From Papaver somniferum (taxonomy: Eukaryota; Streptophyta; Magnoliopsida; Ranunculales; Papaveraceae), in assembly GCF_003573695.1 (NCBI RefSeq), contig NC_039362.1, positions 3,570,929 through 3,634,928 of the forward strand: 64,000 bases of DNA. Reading direction: 5' to 3'. The notes beneath the pieces were generated by a model, which searched no databases, was not told where the DNA came from, and saw only the letters and a list, made by a program, of their open reading frames with translations. The position numbers and the translations under genes are program-made. Positions 36,446 through 48,671 of the stretch are shown here, in pieces (the first letter of the stretch is position 1; every line of letters begins with the position of its first letter).

Positions 36446-36849
36446 AAAAAAAAAATGTGTAAAATCAAATTTTGATTTTCAGTAATTGCTGGGAGCAAAC
36501 AATTTTTGGTAAAATATTGTTTGTGAGGATTTCATGATTTAATAGTGTATGCACGAAAAATAATGAGTGCTCACTCGGTGAGAGTTGTTCACACGGTGAA
36601 AATTATGTGAATTGCTCAGAAATTTCGTAAATTGTTCACAGTTTAATGAAAATCAAGTTATGATTTCGAATAATGAGGTTTTTTCTTCGTCTTTGCAGGT
36701 TAAAAGAAGCGAACAGACTCTCGAAATTTTCGTGTTGTAATCCACTACAGCTAGTGAAATCGTAAAAGGTACGAGTTGGAATGTTACCATTTTTCTTGTT
36801 TGGTATTGGCATATCCATGGATCTATGTTTCTGGCTCCAGATAATGGTG

Positions 36850-37410
36850 ATTTCCAGTAGTGACCATTCTTCTAGCTCTTCTGAGGAAGATTCCAAGACT
36901 CCCATGCCAGAGATGAAGATTTCTGCAGCGGAGGCGCGTGCCAAAATGGATCGGTCACTGAAGGATGCTAAGAAGATAATAAATGGTATGCCTCTCGATC
37001 GTCTGAAGGTTGTTCGTGATGGATTTTTGAAGAGAGAGGCCGAGGATGAGAATCTGGAAACTTATCAGCAAAAATGGCGTCGACTTCAGCTGAACTGAGG
37101 ATGAAATTCGGTCTCTTGTTGATGGTGTAGCCTCATATTCAGATGCAAAAGAAGTTGAATCTTTCTGGGAACCTGTTGAACGCCAGGTTAAGCCATATCC
37201 ACCTAGTATGAGAGCTGAGCGATTGGATAGAGCATATTTTCGAGACGAAAGTGAAGAAGATGGATATTTAGACGCAACGTATGCTGATCCTAAAGATCAA
37301 TTGGAAGAAGTCCTCAACGAAGATTCTGATGATGATTCTGAGGAAGAGCTCGAATAACATTCTACGGATTGTGAAAACGATGACGAATCCGATGAATCTG
37401 ATGACTAATC
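36850..37410 (+). pseudogene. Acidic protein ORF of unknown function, frameshifted
   Basis: From an ATG at 36844-36850 the reading is Ser/Glu-rich (ISSSDHSSSSSEEDSKTP), then a helical stretch (AAEARAKMDRSLKDAKKI; LDRLKVVRDGFLKREAEDE). The frame stops at 37096-37098. The next frame continues in the same style: TEDEIRSLVDGVASYSDAKE, ESFWEPVERQVKPYPPSM, AERLDRAYFRDESEEDGYLD, ending with an Asp/Glu tail and a TAA near 37356. A short acidic extension is readable beyond. A CAG acceptor just before the ATG suggests an upstream intron. No family is recognised. It may belong with the gene at 37940-38674. Confidence 0.5.
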
Positions 37411-37939
37411 TTGCCTGCCACCTTCCTGAGTAGTTGATCATTCATTTTTCATTTTAGTAGATATTATTATTATTATTATTATTTTTTTGAGCGACTTGAC
37501 AGCATAGATATTGCATCAGGAATTATTAGAATGACATCCTTTATTGTACCCTTTGATTGATTTCCTTACGCTCTCAATTGAGTGAGATTGACCAATGTCC
37601 ATGCGTGCAAGATTGGTTATGGATGCACGATCAATCCAAGAAAGCATATTCACATATGATCGGTTCCGAGTCGAAGTATCGATTGTTGATTGCGTCTGGT
37701 CATGGCTCTGAACAATCAGTCCCCAGTATCTTCACTTTTCCTCCGCGTCACCAACACAATCTTATTTAAGATTTAGATCCGCAATAAAAATCGCAACCGA
37801 TTTGGCCATTTGTATAAGATAAATATCCACCAGGTCTTTCGAACGACCGTCAAGACTTAGGTTTTTCCATTTATACTAGTATATCTTCTGAGTTTAACTA
37901 CACAGAAGAAATTTAATCATAATTATACCTCATAACAAC

Positions 37940-38674
37940 ATGTCTAATAGCAGTTCGTCTTCCCAAAGTTTATCTTCATTGAAACGAGGAAGTGAAACTC
38001 CCAATCTGGTATGAAATACTATTTTATTTCTTCTCACTGTGTGTTCAACAACTGATTATGAATATTTGTTGCAGATGGACCATGATGACCGATTTTCATC
38101 CACTCCTTATAACTTAAGACCTAGACAGACTGTGAAAGCACTTGCTCGTTTCAAATCCGCTCGTGCGGACACCGAGACAGCGGTAAGTTTATATTCGATC
38201 AGAGATTTGAACAATTCTCCAAACTTTTACTGAACCTAGATGTCGTTGCAGGTTGACGTTCACACTGTTGATGTTGAAAAGAGAAGAGACAGAAAGTCTG
38301 CGGCTTCAACTGATGATGATGCTCATATGGATAATGATTCGACCCCTGTATATGTTAGCCTTGAAACCCCCGTCTGCGAGTATCCAATGGCTGAACTTCC
38401 GTTTGATGTCCTCATGGAAAATACTTGCTCGGATAATCAACTCGTTGGTGGCTTCATCGTGCCCAAGCGGTACGCATCTCTTTATAACAAGATTTGGAAG
38501 AAGTACATACATATTGCCACCACTGAAGTATGGAGGAACTTCTTGACAACTCTTACCAGTCCACCAATATGGCAGCAACTCAGATCAACCATGATCAAAT
38601 CGATGACCGGTCGACCACAGAACTACAAACTATCACCATGCACTCGAGCTCTTCTTCTTTATCATCTCCCATAA
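37940..38674 (+). CDS. Unrecognised three-exon gene, 199 aa
   Basis: Exons 37940-38008, 38075-38182 and 38252-38674 have GT-AG junctions, all in phase 0. They give MSNSSSSSQSLSSLKRGSET, then SSTPYNLRPRQTVKALARFK, then a 140-residue exon. The last exon has an acidic, Asp-rich beginning and a more ordered part: FDVLMENTCSDNQLVGGFIV, PKRYASLYNKIWKKYIHIAT. The C-terminal 45 residues (SPPIWQQLRSTMIKSM onward) look less constrained and may reflect a lost downstream exon. The IVPKRY...IWKKY segment faintly recalls plant PEARLI 4-type proteins, but this is a guess. The two tiny introns (66 and 69 bp) support a transcribed gene. Confidence 0.55.
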
Positions 38675-39639
38675 ATATCTCGATCCTCACCTTTTGTTTC
38701 CTATCATCATTTCCAATCTCAACAACAACATTTTAGCTCATATCCTTACCAATTCACTTCTTTTGGACGATTCACCTAGAAAAACATAAATGAGAGAAAA
38801 CAAGAGTAATATACAATGATTCGCAAGAATATATAGGAATTACTAGCATGGATTCGACACTAAATATATGTAAAATATACACTTAACACTGGAATGAAAT
38901 CTTATATCAACTCAGATGTCAAATACAAAGGAACCAGCGGTCGAGAATCCTAATTCTAGATCAACTCAGCTGGTAAATACAAGGGTGCCAGCAGTCGATT
39001 TATTAATAAAACAATAATAAGAATAACTTTTTTATTCTTCTTTTTTCTCTCTTTTTTCTTTTTGAATCTACAACATGATTAGATCTTCTGGATCCAAGCA
39101 CATGCTTCTTGTTAGAAAATTACATAGTAATTCTCATGGATCCTGCTTTCCACGATTGTTTAGGCCACGGAGATAGGGAAAACACGCGCATATTGCTATC
39201 CAAGTGTCAATCTACTTTTTATTTTATTTTTGTCAAAAAAAGTTGTATTGCATATATACTCTGGTTGGTCTAATTGGGTTGGTCTAGTCTTTTTTTTTTT
39301 AGTAACTCAATCTTTTATTTCATCATAACAGTGATCACAATTCGATATTAGTGCCCCGCCAAATCACTTAGAGGGACAAAAAAAATTTAAAAATAAAAAC
39401 ATAAGGTGATATGGTGACGATTTTCTCTACCACCATCTCGATGACATTCTTTTAGTACTACAGAAATATTTTTGAGTCGTCTAGGATAAAAACAGTTTAA
39501 GTCAGCATTTTTGTACATTTGCACATGCATATGTGATCTGTAAACTTAGTGGTACATTCTCAACAAATGGATCCATATATGCGCTATAAATATAATGCAA
39601 TTTAAAAAACACACGGAAGAAACTTGAGAATCAAGCAAG
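38675..39639. other. Intergenic, no gene seen
   Basis: AT-rich sequence with a T-run at about 39289-39300 and no supported features. A short direct repeat, AAATACAA(A/G)GG(A/T)(A/G)CCAGC, occurs near 38925 and 38977. Confidence 0.4.
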
Positions 39640-40677
39640 CACTTTTAAGTTTTGAAAATACAATGGAAGAATACAAATAGTGGTTTGGTTCAGGAACCGT
39701 GTATAATGACTATTCGGTTTGACAAGAATGTCATTTGAACAATAATCAATTTGATGTTCATTTAAACACCTAAGAATTCAATAATAATGCATATACATAA
39801 GTGTTTAACTGATTAATGAAGTCTTAGAAGTATTTAAGAGAATCACAACAATGTTAAACACATTTTTGAAAGATAATTCTTTAAGCATCTGCTAAATTCT
39901 ACTGGGACTATTGGTAGAACCGTTCGTGAACCGTAAAGCTTGTTCACGATTCAGGGTGCTACGGTTTGTGAACCGGGTTCACCAACCTTATAAGACTCTT
40001 GAACTTAATTTAGCATGGTTCGTGAACCGAATTCTCCAACTGCTAGCCTAATCTACTAATCTTAAAAATTCAGTTCACCATGGTCCGTGAACTGTCCAAA
40101 TCTGAACTTACGTTTTGTGAACTCGTTCTCCAATCTTCCCTATATTTCTGAAACTCAGATGTTTATTGTTGCGAACTGGTTTGCTAACCTACCCTGAACA
40201 GAAATATCAGAAGTTCTGAATTTCTCTTATGATGTTTTAAACATTCCCAAATGATAAAATCACTTATACTGGGGCTTTTCAATTGATCCACAAATTAATT
40301 ATTAAACAATAAATGGTTTCGAACTAATATTGTTAAGGACCTCTGAACATCTTTGCTAGGCTCATATTTTGAGATTTTAACAAGACAAGCTTGACTCAAA
40401 ATTTATTCTTCGTAAATCTACTAGAAGTCATACGATATAGTCTAAACAGATAGAATGGTAAGATATTAAGTAAATAGAATGGTTCAGTCTTCAAATACCT
40501 GATACAGAAGTTCTCCAAATGTCTTATTTGATCTCATTATTAGAGGGTGATATCTTCTGACCTAGTTCAAAACTTGACTTAGTAGACTAGAAATCAAGAT
40601 ATAGTTTTGATCTACTAACATTAACAACAAGCTTGAGATAACAAAACTTGTGGGTTCAACCGAGCATTGCTCTAACA
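39640..40677 (-). mobile_element. Truncated LTR of the TGTTAGAGCA family
   Basis: On the minus strand it starts TGTTAGAGCAATGCTCGGTT at 40677 and follows the other copies through the block TTGATTTCTAGTCTACTAAG. Its short-repeat island (39900-40140) is made of GGTTCGTGAACCG variants. The rest of the LTR is missing to the left. Confidence 0.7.
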
Positions 40678-41803
40678 ACTAGCATGAAAAATAACAAGAT
40701 TCGTATAACAAAGAGCTATCGAGTAAAATATGGCCTGGTCGGGCTTTATGAATCCGTTAGTGAAGTCTTTTAAAGTTGTAATCTAATACAGTTTCGCCAG
40801 AGGAACCTAGGTGTTTAGAGGACCAATCTAGCCGCAACTAGGACATAAAAATGTCAAGATTTAAATTCTAGTGTGCAAGGAGTCCTCTATTTATATTGAT
40901 GAACAAGGCTTGGTAGCTTACAAACAAAGCTAGGCCGTGAACTAGTTTCCATGTTTACAAATGGCTTTGTAACTAAGAAATCTAAACTTCTCCATCTAAG
41001 CATGTAAAATTTTGAATTAGAAAGAAGATATGTGCAATTGTATGCATACTTAATGTACCAAGTGGTTTTCCAAGAACAATGATAAGTAGTTATGGAACCG
41101 GCAAGCTTAAAATCGGAGTTTAATTATCACAAGACCAAATCAGTTTGTGAACTGTCAAAAAAATGTGAACTAAAAGTCGTCTCATAACCCAAAAACCTTT
41201 TAAAAATGACAAGTTTGGGAACTGTTTACAATAATTTGTGTAATTGAAAACAAAGGGTGTACAGGAAATATTCAATATCAAGCAGTTCTTGAACTGCATA
41301 ATCAGTTCGTGTACTATTTTATTCAATACTATCGACGACTATTTTAAAGTCGACTTGTTCGCCAACGGAGAAATCAGTTTGTGTACGCGAATTAATTGAT
41401 ATTTATTAATCAAGTCTTTACTTTATAAGTTTAAGTTCATGAACTTAGTGAAACGGTTTGTGAACTTTAATAACTACCTTGATTATTCCTTATTACTTGT
41501 ATTGCAATGTTCATCATAACATTGAAGTCATACGACATGTATCGATAGATAGAATGATAGATAACATGAGTAAATAGGATAGCCGGTCTTCACATGCCTT
41601 TGTTGAAGAAGTTTTCTTTGATGTTGTCATTATTCAATCTTCAATATTCAAGGTGGATTTGTGAATTATGATACTCAACGACCACGCTTTATTCTTATTG
41701 TAACTTTAGTAAACTTTAAATTAAGACACAGTTTTGATCAAATAAAATTGACAACAAGCTTGACATACAAAAACTTGTGAGTTTGACTGAGCAATGCTCT
41801 AAC
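40678..41803 (-). mobile_element. Second truncated LTR of the same family
   Basis: On the minus strand it starts TGTTAGAGCATTGCTCAGTC at 41803 and ends abruptly at the preceding copy. Island motifs at 41130-41470 are variants of AGTTTGTGAACT. Its left limit matches the middle of the 21014-23417 LTR, so the 39640-40677 copy probably inserted into it or replaced its end. Confidence 0.65.
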
Positions 41804-42668
41804 AGAAATGTGTGACCTTGAAATGGTTGAAATGCTGATGCGGTTGAGGCAATTGGGGTATAAAGAATAGATTGCCTAGCGGCTTCAATGTTCAAGCCAC
41901 CACCAGGATTCATAGTGTCAGTTGGAAATTAGTTAATAAACCTCTGTGAGTTGTTTCCATGGAAATTACTTCATCACCTTTTGGTACTTGAGTATCTACC
42001 ATTATATTTGGAGTAGAAGGACTTCTAAAACTTCTTTGACTTCCCCGACTTATAAAACATCGACGAATTCCATCACTTGACTTGAACCTCTTACACCACC
42101 GAGACTTGAACGTACACCATCATGACTTGGACCTACACTACCATGCATGGCTAGAATATTTCAGAGTAATGATGGTCATAATGATACTGCTCCGGCGTAG
42201 ATTGTATTCCCCAATATGGATAAGTATGTTCGGGGACTTCATTACTAATTGGAACCATAATAATATTTCCTTATGAAGATATAATTTGTACTTCTCAAGT
42301 GGATACGTCGGTTGTCTATGGTGGAGGTTAGGAGGGAAGATATTCATCAGCAAGTGGCATCCTGCCTAAAGCTAGGAAATTCATCCCAGCCAAATTTGGC
42401 GTTTCATATAAATATTTGGCTTGTAAATCGTGTTAAACAAGAAAGGTAATTATCAACGTCATCACGAGCCTCTTGGAAAAAAAATTTCAACTTGTTCCTA
42501 ATGTGAACCATCATCCCTTGTCGAAACTAACCAATCGTGAGAAATCTTTCCACTTGGATAGAGGTTGATTGATTTCACCTTTCAATCGGCAACTTAAGAA
42601 GATGTCTTTCGCCATAATACAAAACACCATTTTCATAAATATGAATGTATAACACAATCTGCTTAAGT
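41804..42668 (-). pseudogene. Degenerate coding remnant, family unassigned
   Basis: The minus strand gives broken phrases such as MNPGGGLNIEAARQSILYTP, KGDEVISMETTHRGL, YENGVLYYGERHLLKLPIER and QVERFLTIG. The text continues across the LINE insertion at 42669-43029 (joining EVEA-SMLQIRLK-QIVLYIHIYENG). It looks like an old transposon gene, but I cannot name the family. Confidence 0.35.
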
Positions 42669-43029
42669 ATTATTTTTTTTTTGAAAGAAAAATACACAGA
42701 TAGACATTAAAAGCCAGAAACGGCAAAGAGTTACATCACAACTTTTTCAGCTTCAAGCTTGACTCTAACAGACTCAGGGAGATTCATACTCAATTTCCTA
42801 CTACAATTGTTTGTCCTAGCAAACCTGGCCAGAAGATCTGCCACTTGATTACACTTCCTATTTCTAAAGCAAACAACAACATTTCCTAAACAACTAACAA
42901 GATGCTGACACTCTTTAATAATATTATCATCTTCCCATGGAGAGATATTGCACAAGCCATTGATACTGTCCATAACTTTCTTGTTATCACCTTCCACAAT
43001 AACATTCTGAATTTGAAGTTGAATGATCC
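42669..43029 (-). mobile_element. 5'-truncated LINE (RNase H tail) with target duplication
   Basis: GCTTAAGT lies at 42661-42668 and 43030-43037. The minus strand reads IIQLQIQNVIVEGDNKKVMD, then CNQVADLLARFARTNN and a stop, the final two catalytic segments of a LINE RNase H, followed by a poly(A) tail (T-run near 42671). It is a clean example of 5' truncation on insertion. Confidence 0.82.
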
Positions 43030-43037
43030 GCTTAAGT

Positions 43038-45055
43038 CTTATCTGTAGCATACTCTAGGCTTCCACATCTTCATGCTCAAGGATTGATTGATACGGCATC
43101 ACAACAATATTGATATTATTTGTTATACACAATTGTTAAATCCTCTGAAAAACGGCAACATGTTGACCATCTTCAATCTGACATGTAGTCCAATAATCGA
43201 CATTGTACTTTTGTATGACTAGAAAAACATCGCTGCCATCATAAAAACAAGGTTCACAAACACAGAAGTAAGTATACCACTAGTACTGAAAATAATAATT
43301 TTGTCGAGTATTAGATATAACATTTCAGAATTTGTAATCTTAATAATTATACTAATATATATAAAGAAAATAGGTATTTTGGTTGGTCACAAAAGGACAA
43401 AATAACTTGGTGTAATCATAATATTACTAATATGACCTTCAATATCAAATATCACTTCACATATTTAAGGGTAAAAACGTACATTAAAATAATATTTACC
43501 TATTCAATCTTATATATTTATAAACTTGGTATCTTTCAAAATACATATTTGGAAAGCTCTTTGAATTACCTACATAATGATTACAAATAAGAATATTAAA
43601 TATTATTTTACGAAAAAAAAATCATTATTGTCAAAATTGGGGTTGTTAAATGAGTACAATTTAAGCATGTGTGTCGCACATGTGGTTTCATTAGTGATAA
43701 TAAACAAATGATGGAAATATATTGTGGTTCTTACCTATAACAATTCCCAAAAATCATTCAGGTTTTCTTTGGAACACGAGCATTGACCGGGGGGGTCATG
43801 TAGTTCTGATAAAATTGCAAACCCCCCGTCATATGTTAGTGCTCGATTTCAATCTTCTAACGATTCGAAAAAAAACTAAGTAATGTCACTGAGTTATCGT
43901 ATGAAAATAGACCTCGTTGGCCTATTATCCACAACACAAACACACTTTCGAGCTCCTCATAATATTCAGGGAACAAATAGGGCCTTCTCGTTATCGTGTT
44001 TTCTTTCGCATAACGCTGCAAAACAATTTTCATCAACCAAATCACCCTTAATCTATGTGCTTTTTTTTTTTGTATGATTTGGATTTCCTTCTAGATCATT
44101 TGCATGTAATTGAAGTCGATCTCTTCGACTTTCTTTCGACTCCTACTTTAATTTGTCAAATGGAAATACATTTCCCTTACAAGTAGTTCTCGTTAACATG
44201 TACAAATATAACGATATAACACCTATAAACATATTCATAATTAAAGTTAGTTGAATGCAAATAAACTAAAACCTAAATCTAAAAATCGAATTACAAAAAG
44301 AAACAAACTTGCCACATTCGAATTCCTTAAAAAAGAGCGCACTTGTAGTCTTCCACCACCGCTCTAATATAACTTGAACAATATGAATCATATGGTTTCC
44401 AGGTTATGTAAAATATATGCGCAACCACGGATATCTTCAGACTCTATCTTGAACAACAAAAGGAAGGTACTTGAACATCGTATCGATCTCAGGCCACTAA
44501 CCTCTTAGAGCGACTGAGTTAATTGGCTATGGAAGGCTGGATACATAGAGTATATACCATCACCAGCTAGTCTAACGATTTGAAATTCATATCCTCTATT
44601 ATGCTCATAGTTCAATCTTCTCACCAGGATGCTGGTTGATCCTTTGACTTTTCTGCATCTTTTTGTTTCTGGTTTCATTTTGAAGAAAAAATCAATATAC
44701 AACAAAAGTTTGGAGAAAATAACTTGGGATCACAAAGATTTCTATTTACAAAGAATTTGGAGAAAGAGAAAAAGGTGTGGAGAGAAATGGCAGAAGACAT
44801 GGTTGTTTGTAGGCGGGATAGAGTCGATCGTTGATGCTATAGAACCTGACTATTGGCAATATTATTTATTTATATTGAGCGATATACACAAAATCTCTAT
44901 CGCTGCCGCTGCATCATTAGAAACGGGCCTAATAAATCCAAATTTGACAAGGGGAAAATTAGGGAAAGACCCAAAAAAAATAATATTCTCATTGTCAAGC
45001 CCACAATTAATTTTGGGTACCGTGACACCCACAATTATATGAAATTATAAAAAAT
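43038..45055. other. No gene recognised
   Basis: Several ORFs of 60-140 codons (for example 44629-45042) show no known domains. From 44930 the text GGGAAAGACCC and TTTTGGGTACCGTGACACCC looks transposon-like, but a partner end was not found. Confidence 0.35.
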
Positions 45056-45815
45056 GTCTGCATGAAGGATTATGCATCTGCATGAAGGGTTATGCATCAG
45101 GGGTATAATTGGCAACGCAACTTGGACATAACATATTTAAAAATCCACGCCTTGGAAATTTACAAATTTTATATCGTTGGAAATCTTTTAAAGAGAGCTA
45201 CGCAACGAGTACAAACAACAATATCAAAATTTTTGTTTTTCATGAAAAAATCGGAGGCGATCATCGTTTTAGGCAAAATTTTTGAAAACTTGATACATAA
45301 CCATTATGCAGCCACCAAAATGGATACATAACACATTATGCAGACACATAACGAATTATGCAACCATTTTCTCGACTGCATAACAAATTATGCATCTGCG
45401 TAACAAAGTTATGCATCTATAACAAGTTTTGTAGCCATTGTTTTGGTTGATTTTAGTGCGTACATAAAAAATTGATGCATAATGCAGTATACATCCAAAT
45501 TTACGGATGCATATTAGATTGTGCATCTATTTTCTCGATGCATAAAAGATTGTGTAACAATTTTCTCGATGCATAATGCATTATGCAGTTATATTTTCGG
45601 ATGCATAACATGTTATGCATCCTTTTTCATGACTGCATAACATGTTATGTAGATATTATTGTAGGTGCATGACAAGTTATGCAACCTTATTTTTTGTTGG
45701 TTCAATACTAAGAAAAAATTAGTTGCATAACGTGTTATGCTACGATTCTCTGGACTGCATAACAAGTTATGCAGCTATTTTTGTAGGTGCATGACAAGTT
45801 ATGCAGCCTTTTTTT
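45056..45815. repeat. Long array of palindromic TGCATAAC/GTTATGCA motifs
   Basis: Many imperfect copies such as TGCATAACATGTTATGCA and GCATAACAAGTTATGCAG occur, separated by 20-60 bp of variable sequence (TTTTCTCGA, TTTTTGTTGGTT). They match the motif in the intron of the Mutator-like gene at 7051-7232. Confidence 0.85.
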
Positions 45816-45857
45816 TTTGTTGGTTTCAATACAAAAGATTCATGCATACATTTCAAA

Positions 45858-45996
45858 TCATCCATATTAGAGTCAAACAAAAATACAAAAGATGCACATA
45901 CCAAGACCAACAACATCCATATTAGAGTCAGACAAAAATACAAATCATCCATATTAGAGTCAAACAGAAATACAAAAGAAGCACATACCAAGACCA
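45858..45996. repeat. About 55-bp tandem repeat
   Basis: CATCCATATTAGAGTCA(A/G)AC is repeated three times, followed by AAAAATACAAA and, in two units, GCACATACCAAGACCAA. Confidence 0.8.
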
Positions 45997-46029
45997 ATCA
46001 GTTCCAGTAAAGTGTCAAAGTCTGGCAAG

Positions 46030-47437
46030 TTACAAGACATTCGAACTGCAAGACCATGATCTCAATCATCCTATCCCATTTTACAAGATGTTGTATTCTA
46101 TTCTATTATATTCAGTAAACTAATCAATACTTGTATCATGTTTGATTTTGATATTTTGGAGCAGACGGGACCCTGTTTAAGCCAAAGATTTTGCTTGAGA
46201 AAATGATGCTGGTACTAAAGCTTTCTTTTCGGCAAAAATTGCATTCACGAAGAGATTAAGTCTTTCTGAAAAATTCTCTTTGAGTAACAGACCCTTATTA
46301 CTAACCTGCAAATTGACAAGTTTCATTTGAATCTCAATACTGCTCAACACAACCCATTTGATCACCAGCAACAGTGAACAATGCTCCTTGTTTATCTCAA
46401 CTCTGCAGCTCAAGAACACCTCCAATTTCTTCATACATTCTCGATTTGAACCTTCGTTCTTTCCTTCGGCTGTAGAACATCATCATCTTCTCTATCAACT
46501 GAAACCAAATCAAACCCATTCTTAACCACATATGTTTTCGAAATACGATCCTTCACAAACCCATAAATCACATAACCCAGGATCTTCTTTCTGCTCTCAA
46601 TTTGACAGCGGCACAAAACCCATCTCAATTCTATTATCCGACAACGATTTATCGTCTCTTACTTTAACAGGAACAACCAGAACCTATTATGTCTCTGAAT
46701 TTCGAAATCCAACTGCTAGCCATCACAGATTCATCTCTTTTCCGTCAAAATATCTTCTCGAACCCTAAATCACCCAATACCAATCGAAATTCCAAATCCA
46801 TTGTTGTTGTTGTTGCCGGTGAAGAGACCCCCAAATCAATTGGTTATTGTTGTTGAAAGAAGTCCACAGAGGCGTTGTTGTTGTAAAGAATTGATCTTTC
46901 GGTGATTCCATCTGCTATTCCATAAGCTGAATCCACATCTCGATCTCGCCCCATAATTCAGGTGGAAGACAAGTGAAGGAGAATACGCGTTGTTGTTCTT
47001 TTCGTTGAATTTTATGTGATATTTGGAACAGAAGTTCCCAGATCTTGAAAGCTAAAAACGAAAAAAAAACTTGTCAAATCACAAGGAAAATATGAGATAA
47101 TAAGTTCATGAAATCAAAGTTCTTCCGTCGAATCGGTGAACATCAGTTGCTCTCAATTCCTCTACTCAAAGTTTGTAAAGAAATTACCAGAAACCAGAAA
47201 CTACGAATGGAGAAGAAATAAAAGGAAAATCATAATTTTAAGAAATATGGGTTTGGGAGTAAGTTTTTCCCCAAAAATGGGAGCGGGCCTGAAGTTTTCT
47301 GTCCGTGGGTTTCTCAGTGGAAAAATCTGGGAGAATGGATCTCACTGCAGTTTTCACATTTGACAAGCACCGGACTCAAGTACTTATCATTCAAATATTA
47401 AGGCCCATAACTAAGAAAATTTTGATCTTCACTGTGT
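46030..47437. other. Unassigned region with two overlapping minus-strand ORFs
   Basis: ORFs at 46177-46434 and 46431-46628 (minus) overlap by four bases and resemble nothing I know. A GTTGTTGTTGTTG stretch lies near 46801. The region may be the coding end of a decayed element associated with the palindromic array to its left. Confidence 0.3.
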
Positions 47438-47445
47438 TTTTTATT

Positions 47446-48234
47446 GAAGGCTATTATTGGGGCGTCACACTCCAATAGAGGGGCTTCACTTGGATTCTTA
47501 ATGTCCAAAAAAGTGATTATGGGATATCCTAACACATATACAAAATGTATAGATTATCCTTTAACTAGAAGTGATTTTACGTCCAGGTTTCTTTTAATTC
47601 CAACCGTATAATTTTATTTGCATATAATTTTACGTCCAGGTTTGGATTAGTTCCAACCGTAGAAGCTCATTTTACGTCCAAGTTTCTTTTAATTCCAACT
47701 GTAGAATCCGATTTTACGTCCAGGTTTCTTTAAGTTCCAACGGTAGAAGTGATTTTACGCCCAGGTTTGGAGATGTTACGTCCAGGTTTGGATTAATTCC
47801 AACCGTAGAATTTTATTTGCATGTAGTTTTACGTCCAGGTTTGAATTAGTTCCAACCGTAGAAGCTCATTTTACGTCTAGGTTCCTTTTAATTCCAACTG
47901 TAGAATCTGATTTTACGTCTAGGTTTGGATTATTTCCAACCGTAGAAGTGATTTTACGTCCAGGTTTGGATTATTTCCAACCGTAGAAGTTTATTTTACG
48001 GTTAGTTTTTCTTCACACAAAAACTTTGTCCTAAAATTCACCAAGTATACAACAAAATTCGTTAATTTATTTTTTATCTAATTAAATTAAATTAAAATTA
48101 ACTAAATAAGGGTTGTTTAGTCATTACAAAATTATTTGAGATAAGGAGTTTTTGATATTATTTATGGGTGACCCGTTTTTATCCTATTAGGTGACGCCCC
48201 TCCAATGGAATGTGACGCCTCAATAATAGCCTTC
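47446..48234. mobile_element. hAT-like MITE with 8-bp target duplication
   Basis: TTTTTATT is at 47438-47445 and 48235-48242. The ends are GAAGGCTATTATTGGGGCGT and its near complement (CGCCTCAATAATAGCCTTC), with similarity continuing for about 35 bp (TCACACTCCA, GAGGGGC). Most of the interior is a minisatellite. Confidence 0.8.
47570..48002 (+). repeat. Minisatellite, about 10 units of about 42 bp
   Basis: The unit is TTTTACGTCCAGGTTTGGAT plus TATTTCCAACCGTAGAAGTGA. Cores lie near 47578, 47630, 47665, 47713, 47757, 47776, 47830, 47872, 47914 and 47953. Some units carry a TTTATTTGCATGTAG linker instead. It lies wholly within the MITE. Confidence 0.88.
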
Positions 48235-48545
48235 TTTTTATTTGCTCGCGCACTACCCAAATAACATTGTACAGGTGAATCTGTGGAATGTTACCGCGTC
48301 ACATGGTAAGCACCTTCAAAAAACAACTAGGGTAGACAATTGTATGATGGTGGACAATCACAGAGTTTGGCGTTTCTCCTAATTCGGATCCATGCATAAC
48401 CCAAGATGGGAGATGCAGAACGATGGAATTCATAAGCAGAATATTACATGTTTAAGCTGAGATAATCATGGGACTAAATGAAACAAAACCTCTTACACTG
48501 TTTATCATATACTCTTAATAACATATACAAAGAAAGCTTCATTCA

Positions 48546-48671
48546 GTGATAGACCTTGATACACGGAGACCCAAGGAGCTTACTTTTTCTTTCATATTTT
48601 TTCCGAAGTTACAAGAGAAAAGATAGGCAAGGACCTTGATATACAAAGACGCGAGGAGCTTACTTCTCTAT
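48546..48671. repeat. Direct repeat in the 3' UTR of the coiled-coil gene
   Basis: ACCTTGATA(C/T)AC(G/A)(G/A)AGAC and (A/G)AGGAGCTTACTT occur twice about 90 bp apart, just downstream of the stop codon at 48672. Confidence 0.6.

Noticed and set aside
45056..45815. CRISPR-like array
   Set aside because: Spacing and repeats are irregular, motifs are short palindromes, and the DNA is plant nuclear.
44920..47440. A Mutator-like element spanning the palindromic array
   Set aside because: I looked for inverted ends and a target duplication (44920-44990 against 47220-47310) and found only weak A/T-rich similarity.
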